From: UBA8941 sp963780545
GTDB taxonomy: Archaea; Thermoproteota; Bathyarchaeia; TCS64
DNA: 64,000 bases
Direction: 5' to 3'
Assembly (NCBI GenBank): GCA_963780545.1
Contig: CAWACK010000021.1
Coordinates: 85,916 to 149,915 of the forward strand
A program made the translations under genes and the position numbers. Shown here piece by piece: positions 57,116 to 64,000 of this stretch (within the stretch, counting starts at the first letter, position 1; every line of letters starts with the position of its first letter). A model generated the notes under the pieces. The model did not search any database and was not told where the DNA came from. It worked only from the letters and a program-made list of their open reading frames with translations.

Positions 57116-58156
57116 TTGAGTGTTTTTAGTTTTCGTAAAAGGCTTGAGAGGAGTTGGGTGAAGGTCTACTTTAACGCAGGAGCCAACTGGCTCGGGTCGA
57201 GGCTTTTTACAAGCAAGCCTCTGTTTCTAGCCCACGCGGTGACTTACGGGTGTGATCTTAGGTGTAAGATGTGTACAAACTGGCGGATGTCGGATCGAGT
57301 GAAGGATGACCTCGATACTGAGGAGGTCTTCGACCTCATCCAGGGAGCCCGTAGGGTGGGGATGATCGGTTACTATATGTGGGGTGGGGAACCACTTCTG
57401 AGGGCAGATCTTCCTGAGATCCTTGAGTTTGCAAAGGATAACGGCATGATTACTATAGTCAACACAAACGCGACAAGGCTTGAAGAAAGGGCGGAAGAGA
57501 TCGGAAAGAACCTTGACTTTGCTTTCGTTTCACTCGACGCGCCGGATGGGCTTCACGACGAGATCCGGGGGAAGTCAGGGACCTTCGACAGGCTGGTGCG
57601 GGGGACTAGGAGGCTGAAGGGGGTTAGGGGTACTGTGACGACTTTTGTCTCTACGATCAGTAGGTTGAACTTTGACAGGATCGAGCCACTGGCGGAGTTC
57701 GCGAAGGAGATGGGCTGTGGGATTAGCTACAACGCGGTTGAGGCTACGTCTACAGATGGGTACACCAACACGACAGAGGAACCAGTTGTTGAGTATGGCT
57801 TGACATCAAATGAACTTCACGCATTCTATGTCAAACTCCTAGAACTCAAGGACCGAGGTTATCCGCTGAGTGAGACGAGGGGCATTCTTAGGGACTATGT
57901 TGATGGAGTGCCCTTCAGGTGCCTCTTCCCTCGAATATTCACTTATGTGTCCCCGGATGGGGTTGTTACCCCTTGCACACCTAGCTTTGGGATTCCGCCT
58001 GTTGACCTACGCGAGACCTCTTTTGAGGAGTATTTCAGAGGTAAGTTGTTCAGAGATTATGTTAGGGGAGCGGAGTTCTGTAACAAGTGTATCAGAACTT
58101 GTGTGAGGTCGTATAGCTACACCTACCGCATGGATCCGTTTCAGATCTTGATCTAG
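57116..58156 (+). CDS. Radical SAM enzyme with SPASM-like C-terminus
   Basis: This 346-residue radical SAM protein has the cluster motif CDLRCKMC (CxxxCxxC) in LAHAVTYGCDLRCKMCTNW. The barrel continues with GYYMWGGEPLLRADLPEIL and VNTNATRLEERAEEIG. The C-terminal part has more cysteines: CLFPRIFTY, VVTPCTPSFG and FCNKCIRTCVRS, which suits one or two auxiliary [4Fe-4S] clusters. Such enzymes modify peptides, lipids or cofactors. The start is a TTG at 57116. The substrate is unknown. Confidence 0.87.
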   Translation: MSVFSFRKRLERSWVKVYFNAGANWLGSRLFTSKPLFLAHAVTYGCDLRCKMCTNWRMSDRVKDDLDTEEVFDLIQGARRVGMIGYYMWGGEPLLRADLPEILEFAKDNGMITIVNTNATRLEERAEEIGKNLDFAFVSLDAPDGLHDEIRGKSGTFDRLVRGTRRLKGVRGTVTTFVSTISRLNFDRIEPLAEFAKEMGCGISYNAVEATSTDGYTNTTEEPVVEYGLTSNELHAFYVKLLELKDRGYPLSETRGILRDYVDGVPFRCLFPRIFTYVSPDGVVTPCTPSFGIPPVDLRETSFEEYFRGKLFRDYVRGAEFCNKCIRTCVRSYSYTYRMDPFQILI

Positions 58157-58238
58157 TTAGCACGGCCATCAATATGAGGAGAAGCATAGGTGGTGGGCTC
58201 TTCTTCTAGTAAGTTATGAGGCATGCGCGCGAAGGACG

Positions 58239-60328
58239 TTAAGCCGTTGGGTAGTCCTCGAGGCGGCTCCCCTTGAGGTTCTGACCAGTTAACCTTTCAT
58301 AGCCGACGAATGGGCTAAGGAGACTCATGACGGTTCTCCTCGCCAACTCGGCGTACTTCTTGCGGTCGTATCTTTCATCAGAGTCGCCGACCATGAAGGA
58401 GGTCTTGACCCGGAGGAAGGGGTTGCTGCTCTCCGAGTTCGCGTATACGTAGTGGGAGTTACCCTCCTCCTCGGCGCCGAGGAGGGCCGCTACGACGTGG
58501 GCCTGGAGGCTTCGGTACTGGGTGAGTTCCCGTGAGAGCCTCTTGGAGATGATTAGCTCCCTTGCGTCCACCCGGCCTCGGCGCAGGTCTTCGAAGGCCC
58601 TGTTCGCGATTGTTAGGGACCTGGGTAGCCCGCTCCTAAGGACACCCTCGGCGTCGTCGGCGTCGAGTAGGGTCGTCATGACGCGTTCCTGGAGATTATT
58701 CATGTATGGTGGGGTATCGTGTTTTCTTAGCTCTATGCCGCGGTAGAAGAGGGAGCCGTCGGTGAGCTTTCCATAGTATCTGTTTGACGCCCCCTGGAGG
58801 GGGTCGGTGTTCTTGCCGAGGAGGACGAGGAACTTGAAGTGCTTGTCCAGTTTGATGGGGAGCCCCGTCGCCTCCGCGATCTCGGCGGCGAGTTCTTCGT
58901 AGTCCGCCTCGGTGGCGCCGGGTCTCTTCGTGTAGAGGGCGTCGGTGTTACCGTAGACGACCTCGAAGCCTCTTCCCATGGCGATGTTGAGGGCTTTCAC
59001 CAGGGCTCCCCGGGCCTGCCTATTTATCTCCTGGAAGACTTGGACGTTGGCGAACCTGTTTGCGTAGCAGCCGCTGTAGCCGTAGATTACGACGAGCATG
59101 AGTTTGAGGCTCGCCTGCCTCTGCTCACACCAAGTCCACTCCCTCGAACCCGGCTGGAGCTGCTTCTTCATGTGTTTGAATCTGAATCGTCTCTCCAGTG
59201 TGGGGGTTGTGAAGCGGCCCATGAAGCCGGGTCTGGTCTGGTCGACGCCCTCCTCGGTGACGGTCTCGTAGCTCACGTTCCGTCTGGCTGATTATGCTGG
59301 GGAACATGGACTCGAAGTCGATGCAGCCTACGTTCTCGTGGAGGCCGACCTGTGGGGTGAAGAGCATACCTCCTCGGTCTCGCTTCACCATCTCCCACGC
59401 GTTCATGGAGGAGACGTAGCCTCCCTTCATCTCGGGGACTAAGACGCGCTGGCGGTATGCCTCGTAGCACTGGCGGCTGTCGATGGTCTTCCCCGCCTCC
59501 CAGTCACTGCTCACCCCCATGGGGGCGAGTGTGAAGAGGGATCTCTCCTGGAGCCCAGCGAGGCCCATGTCAGTCCAACTGTGGTAGCCGAGTATTATCC
59601 GCCCGTGAGTCGGCTCTCCCTCCCTGCCGAAGCCGAGGCTCAGGCCATGTTGGGTGGCCTTCTGGGTGACCCAGCGTATCAAGTTGGTGTCGTTGAGGAC
59701 GACGACATCGGGGTCTTCCTCATCGAGCAGCGCCTTTAGATTCGAGAGGACTTCGGTCTCCGCTCCACTGAGGCTCCGCGTGGGTGCATCTTCAGCGTCG
59801 TAGATGTCGATGGAGGTGATCTCTCCGGCGTCGGGGAGTTTGATGAGCATGGTTTTGAATGGTGGTGGCTCAACTCCATCGTCCTCGAGGGACCTGATGC
59901 TCCTTCAGGGCTGCGCCTTGCGCCTCGAACTCGCATAGACTCGTTGGAGCCACACCCTTCTCAATGAGGTACCACTGGATGGGGGAGAGGCCCACGTCGA
60001 AGACCTCCTTAACCTCCCTGAGGCTCCTCGCGTATTCTACGACTTTATCGAGGGATTGGGTGGAGTCGATCCTAACCTCGGCTACTTGTTCCAGGTGATC
60101 CATGGCTAGGGTCGTGTATCTCTCTACAGGCTCGGCGGAGCACACCAACTTGTGTTCTTCGAGCAGATAGCAGAGGTCATCGACAGCTAAGCCTGGGGTG
60201 GGCTGGGCCGTGAATCGGGGATGGTGCCTCTCGGTGAGGTGGAGGGTTTCGCCCTCCGTGGTCTTGAACCAGAGGTGGGCTTCCTTCCCGCGAATGTAGG
60301 GGTCAATCAGCCAGCCTCTGTGGGACAT
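58239..60328 (-). CDS. PolB2-like family B DNA polymerase, two frameshifts
   Basis: The gene makes one polymerase of about 696 residues from three frames, with breaks near 59905 and 59282. The first part has a poor exonuclease domain: the Exo II-like site reads VVLNDTNLIRW. Motif A is CIDFESMFPSIIS, motif B is ASLKLMLVVIYGYSGC, and motif C is VVYGNTDALYTKR at about 58940-58955. In motif C the first Asp of the usual DTDS is Asn, while the second, more important Asp remains. This points to a PolB2-type translesion polymerase rather than the replicative one. The gene overlaps the upstream RecA-like gene by 22 bases. Confidence 0.85.
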
Positions 60329-61371
60329 TTTTCTCCGCCTCGATCACTTCTGCTCGAGTCCGTAGAGGCGATTCTCGATGTCAGTAAGCGAGTGATCAGC
60401 TCCTCGGAGACTCGGCGGTCGTCTACGAGGCCGGTGAGCAGGATTAGATCCATGAGGCTGAGGGACTCGGCGTAACTTATGGCACCCAGCTCTGCGCTCC
60501 ACGCCTCCACGAGACGGTCAAATGTCTCCCTCCTGCCCTGCTTGACGAGGGCCTCCCTGTACTCGCTTCGAAGCCTCGCAAGGAGGTCCTCGAAGCTCAT
60601 CCGGATCGAAGGTGTTGTTCTCCCCATCGTTGATTCATCCTCATACGTGTACTCCTTCGCGCGCTGCGTGGTGAGGGGGGACTTGAGTACGTAGGCGCGG
60701 TTGTAGCGTGTCCCCCTCTCCCTTCGCCTCAAGTAGACGATGACGCCGGCGAGGTGGTCGAGGTAGCTGCTCGCCTCTGGGACGGGTACTCGGCCCCTGC
60801 GGCTCTCCTTGGCGGAGGCGACGAGGGGGACCCCAGCCTCGGCGCATATCCTCTTCATGGAGGCTATGCTGCGCTGAACCTCCTCGTGGACGCGGCTCCT
60901 GTTCCTCTTTCGGGCGTCGTCTCTTTCGAGCTTGTATATGCCCTTCACAAGGACGAGGCGCATGTCCCTGCTGGATCTTACGACCCGTTCGAGCTCCGAC
61001 GTGAGGTTTGCCTGTTGATCGGCGGAGGAGGCGACGAGTACGTGGACACGCTTCAGGGCGTCCTCCGGCAGTTGGCCCGTGGCCTCGATAAGTTGAATGA
61101 GGGACTCTGTGTCTACGACGATGCGCTCCACGCGGTAGTTTCCGCAGATGACGTAGGCGACGCCGGGGTTCGAATAACTATCTGTGGGCTTGAGGCTGTT
61201 GGCGAGTAGGTGGATGAAGAGGGTGTCCGTGAGTTCCTCCTCGCCGTAGAACAAGTAGAGGGTCTCGGCCTTGACGCCGCCGGTGAGTTCGTCGAGCTGT
61301 GGGCTGCCTGTGGACACGCCTGCTTCTTCTTGGCTGGATGCTAGCCGCTGGGCGTCGATGAATAGGGTCAT
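60307..61371 (-). CDS. RecA/RadA-like ATPase homologue with degenerate P-loop
   Basis: This 354-residue protein has the RecA/KaiC fold opening STGSPQLDELTGGVKAETLY, but the expected Walker A GxxxxGKT is replaced by FYGEEELTDTLF. Later parts resemble RadA: VVDTESLIQLIEATGQLPED, ELERVVRSSRDMRLVLVKGI and GVPLVASAKESRRGRVPVPE. ATP binding is probably lost or changed. With the polymerase it forms a two-gene operon that looks like an archaeal counterpart of bacterial ImuA with DnaE2. It may act as a loading or regulatory partner. Confidence 0.78.
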   Translation of the reverse strand: MTLFIDAQRLASSQEEAGVSTGSPQLDELTGGVKAETLYLFYGEEELTDTLFIHLLANSLKPTDSYSNPGVAYVICGNYRVERIVVDTESLIQLIEATGQLPEDALKRVHVLVASSADQQANLTSELERVVRSSRDMRLVLVKGIYKLERDDARKRNRSRVHEEVQRSIASMKRICAEAGVPLVASAKESRRGRVPVPEASSYLDHLAGVIVYLRRRERGTRYNRAYVLKSPLTTQRAKEYTYEDESTMGRTTPSIRMSFEDLLARLRSEYREALVKQGRRETFDRLVEAWSAELGAISYAESLSLMDLILLTGLVDDRRVSEELITRLLTSRIASTDSSRSDRGGEKCPTEAG

Positions 61372-61524
61372 GAAGCATTGAAGCCGTGTCGGCTGGGTGT
61401 TTTAAAGCGAACTCACATCTTGTGGGGTGAGGGGTGCTCGAAGGTAGTGAAGGAGATGTTGTCATGTGTTATGTGAAATGACTTTCTAGATTTTAATAAT
61501 AACATCGATATAACGTAGGAATTA

Positions 61525-61552
61525 TTATTAACATTATTAATAGTGTTAATAA
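61525..61552. promoter_or_regulatory. Inverted repeat upstream of metal importer, probable operator
   Basis: TTATTAACA and TGTTAATAA form perfect nine-base arms separated by ten bases (TTATTAATAG). The spacer lies 21-30 bases before the TTG at 61564 and looks like the TATA box itself, so a bound dimer would block the promoter. The half-site resembles TTAAC/GTTAA operators of zinc or manganese repressors. No regulator gene is adjacent in the window. Confidence 0.5.
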
Positions 61553-61563
61553 GAATGGGTTGA

Positions 61564-62514
61564 TTGGTACTACCTGTGAAAATAGGCACAATCACCGCGA
61601 TACTCATAACGGTACTTGTAATCTCAGCTCTCTCTATCTACTTCCTCAATAACTCAAATCCACAAGTAAAAACTGTACAAAACATGACCCTAAACGTCGT
61701 CGCGACGTTTTATCCTTTATACGACTTCGCAACTAACGTTGGCGGTGACAAGGTGAGTGTCTCGCTGCTTGTCCCCGAGACTCAGGACGTACATGATTTT
61801 GAGCCTACTCCATCCATCATCGAACAGGTCGTAAAAGCCGATGTACTCATCTATAACGGGGCTGGGTTGGAGCCCTGGATACCTAGCGTGATATCCACAG
61901 CGAATAATCAGAAGCTTGTTGTCATCGACACTAGTCAGGGAATTACGCTTCTGCCTGTGGCTCCTGCCTTTCAGAGGGGTAACAGGACTGTTGACCCTCA
62001 TATTTGGCTAGATCCAATAAACGCCAAGCAGCAGGTCCAGAACATAGTACAAGGCCTCGCGAAGGCAGACCCAACGGACGCCCAGTACTTCATCACGAAT
62101 GGGAAGACCTACGAGTCCAAGCTCGATGCCCTAAATAACGAAATCGTTAACGCTACACAGCACACGAAGACACGCATCTTCGTCACCTTTCACGAGGCCT
62201 TTGCCTATTTCGCGAAACGCTACAATCTCACCCAGATACCCATACTGGGTCCATTCCAAGAGGAACCAACTCCAAGTGACATACAGAATGTGATTGCGGT
62301 TATCAACAAATACCATCTACGTTACGTGGGCTACGAGTCCCTGGAAAACCCTGCTATATCGGAGTCCATAGGAACCCAGACGAACGCGACGTTGGTAAAC
62401 ATGAATCCAATCGAGGGACTCACCGAAGCGGATAAAGCGGCGGGTAAAAACTACATCACATTGATGCAGGAAGATCTGATAAACATAAAGTTGGCGCTGA
62501 ACAATGTCGGGTGA
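61564..62514 (+). CDS. znuA: Zinc/manganese ABC transporter binding protein (ZnuA/TroA family)
   Basis: This 316-residue protein has an N-terminal signal anchor (about 6-28). The metal ligands expected for cluster A-I proteins are present: His in TQDVHDFEPTPS, His in TVDPHIWLDP, and His and Glu in FHEAFAYFAKRYN. The last acidic ligand probably lies near VGYESLENP. The His-rich loop common in zinc ZnuA proteins is missing. Choosing between zinc and manganese is therefore uncertain. It overlaps the ATPase gene by 11 bases. Confidence 0.92.
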   Translation: MVLPVKIGTITAILITVLVISALSIYFLNNSNPQVKTVQNMTLNVVATFYPLYDFATNVGGDKVSVSLLVPETQDVHDFEPTPSIIEQVVKADVLIYNGAGLEPWIPSVISTANNQKLVVIDTSQGITLLPVAPAFQRGNRTVDPHIWLDPINAKQQVQNIVQGLAKADPTDAQYFITNGKTYESKLDALNNEIVNATQHTKTRIFVTFHEAFAYFAKRYNLTQIPILGPFQEEPTPSDIQNVIAVINKYHLRYVGYESLENPAISESIGTQTNATLVNMNPIEGLTEADKAAGKNYITLMQEDLINIKLALNNVG

Positions 62515-63266
62515 AGTTGAGGCAATAGTCGAGCTCAGGGATGTGGAAGTGATCTACCCCGGTGGAATTCACGCCCTCGAACACATATCTCTAGATATCT
62601 ACGATGGAGACTTCGTGGGCGTCATCGGCCCAAATGGAGCAGGTAAATCCACTCTCCTCAACGTGCTTCTCGGACTCACGCCAATAAGTAGCGGCTCAGT
62701 CAGACTCTTCGGCCAACCCATCTCCGGCGCCAGCCTAAGGAAGATCGGATACGTCCCACAGAGAACAGTCGGCGTCGACGTAAATTTCCCATCAACAGTC
62801 TACGAAACCGTCCTACTGGGTCGAGTGCCTCACGCAGGGCTTCTCCACAGGTTAACGAATAAGGATCACCAAGAGGCGGATGAGGCTATTGACGCTGCTT
62901 GGAATTTCTGATCTCAGGAACAGAAAGATCGGACAACTCTCCGGCGGTCAATTCCAACGCGTCCTCGTAGCCAAGGCCCTCGCCGGGAAACCAAAACTGC
63001 TCATCCTCGACGAACCCACAAGCGGCGTCGACACAGCCTCCAGAGCCGAATTCTACGAGACACTCGGCCAACTGAACAAGGAGAAGAAGATAACCATCAT
63101 ACTCTCATCGCACGACATCGCCGTCGTCACAAAACTTGCTAATAGGGTCGTGTGCCTCAACGGTTCCCTCTTCTTCTGCGACCACACCTCGGAGCTGACT
63201 GGCGAGATCCTCTCGAGCATGTATGAATACCAAGTGGAGCTGATGAAGCACCATGATCACGCCTGA
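62504..63266 (+). CDS. znuC: Zinc/manganese ABC transporter ATPase, frameshifted
   Basis: The N-terminal half has Walker A VIGPNGAGKSTLLNV and Q-loop VPQRTVGVDVNFPSTV. The frame is lost at about 62890. The second half, in another frame, has LLTLLGISDLRNRKIGQLSG, signature LSGGQFQRVLVAKAL, Walker B LLILDEPTSGVD and H-loop SSHDIAV. The restored protein of about 254 residues is of normal ZnuC/MntB size. It overlaps both neighbours. Confidence 0.9.
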
Positions 63267-64000
63267 TAACCTGCTTATCCTGCTCAGCCAACCCTTCATC
63301 CAGCGGGCATTCCTCATAGGCGTCATCATCGCGGTCCCCAGCTCCATCATCGGGGTTTTCATAGTCCTCAAGAAGATGTCGCTAATCGGCGACGGCTTGG
63401 CACACACAGCCTTCGGCGGGTTAGCGCTCGGCTACTACCTCAACGTCGTACCACTATGGGCGGCTGCCGTCGTTGTGGTCCTAGGCTCCATCGGGATAAC
63501 TAAGGCGACGCGCTCCACGAAGATCTCCGGCGACGCTGCCGTTGCCGTCATTCTCCAGCTAGGACTCGCCTCAGGCATTGTGCTCCTGAGCCTCGCGAGA
63601 GGCTACGGAGTAAACATTGACAGCCTCCTTTTCGGCAGCATACTGCTTGTCGAGACACCACAGATTACTATAGCCCTCGCTGTCTTCTCGTTACCCTCGT
63701 CACAGTATTACTCTTCTACAAGGAGCTATTCTCAACAGCCTTCGACGAAACCCAGGCACGGGCCTCTGGCATCAACACAAGTCTCTTCGAATACCTCGTG
63801 AGCATCCTCTCAGGAATAGTTGTGATAGCATCAATACCGATCGTCGGCGTGCTGCTCATATCTGCGATGCTTGTACTCCCCGCACTAATGAGCCTCCAAG
63901 TGAGTGGCTCATTCAAGCAGACGATTCTGATCTCCCCAATTTTCGGCGTCGTGAGTGTCATTCTTGGCCTCATCACGTCGATTATCCTCGACTCAGCTTC
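63253..64000 (+). CDS. znuB: Zinc/manganese ABC transporter permease, frameshifted and partial
   Basis: This ABC-3 family permease has LKKMSLIGDGLAHTAFGGLA, the conserved membrane-coupling stretch, and GYGVNIDSLLFGSILL. The frame is lost at about 63690; the second frame reads VTLVTVLLFYKELFSTAFDE, then ARASGINTSLFEYLVS and VGVLLISAMLVLPALMSLQV. It runs to the window edge without a stop, so the last helix or two are missing. Only one permease gene is seen, as is usual for ZnuABC. Confidence 0.9.

Noticed and set aside
58239..60328. Three separate polymerase fragments or an intein-split polymerase
   Set aside because: The frames join at single-base shifts with no intervening sequence and no intein motifs.
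1..64000. CRISPR arrays, insertion sequences, tRNA or rRNA genes
   Set aside because: No direct repeat arrays, transposase motifs or cloverleaf/rRNA signatures were recognised by eye; a tRNAscan or Infernal run would be needed to exclude small RNAs.

Overview
The window is archaeal chromosomal DNA. Spaced TATA-like boxes sit before several genes, transcripts often look leaderless or short-leadered, and ATG, GTG and TTG starts are mixed. The gene set includes a complex I-type membrane complex without NADH-binding subunits, an archaeal family B polymerase paired with a RecA-like ATPase, archaeal ArsR-type winged-helix regulators, a stomatin/NfeD-protease pair, UDP-sulfoquinovose synthase and secreted proteins with CARDB-like repeats. 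I think a member of the Thermoproteota (TACK archaea, for example Bathyarchaeia-like) is most likely, but the lineage is an inference. No rRNA, tRNA, CRISPR array or insertion sequence was seen.

Layout. (1) 1-9153, minus strand: an operon in the order nuoA-B-C-D-H-I-J-J-K-N/M-L-M. Its D subunit keeps both CxxC motifs of [NiFe] hydrogenases and a C-terminal tail, so the complex is probably a membrane-bound, ion-pumping, ferredoxin-linked hydrogenase. A HycI-type hydrogenase maturation protease lies at 47390-47872. (2) 9384-17948: a nucleotide-sugar dehydrogenase, then an envelope module (HtrA protease, Yip1-like protein, MacB-like permease, CARDB-like secreted protein, LolD-type ATPase), a winged-helix regulator with a membrane partner, and a PAP2 phosphatase. 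(3) 18164-22815: an MgtA-type P-type ATPase with a small membrane protein, and a serine beta-lactamase-like hydrolase. (4) 22828-37349: surface glycan genes. These are sulfoquinovose synthase, an spsEFG/pse-like nonulosonic acid set, pyruvyltransferase, WbqC, LmbE deacetylase, DegT aminotransferase, a broken GT-B glycosyltransferase, a FemAB-like acyltransferase, a polysaccharide deacetylase and a hexapeptide acyltransferase, followed by a zinc-ribbon protein. (5) 38265-44801: an oligopeptide ABC transporter whose divergent binding protein appears circularly permuted. (6) 44840-58156: membrane proteins, an E1-like enzyme with the hydrogenase protease, an EamA exporter, stomatin and its protease, three MFS transporters, a rhomboid protease, a winged-helix regulator and a radical SAM enzyme. 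(7) 58239-61371, clearly GC-richer: a PolB2-like polymerase with an altered motif C, overlapped by a RecA-like protein with a degenerate P-loop, resembling a translesion cassette. (8) 61564-64000: a zinc/manganese ABC importer preceded by a perfect inverted repeat that probably is its operator.

About 17 genes are interrupted by single-base frameshifts or, once, a stop codon, although the flanking frames are well conserved. The even spread suggests uncorrected indel errors in the assembly rather than mass pseudogenisation. I therefore give reconstructed gene extents. The apparent NuoC-NuoD fusion is one such artefact: when the shift is undone, nuoC and nuoD are separate genes with an ATGA overlap.
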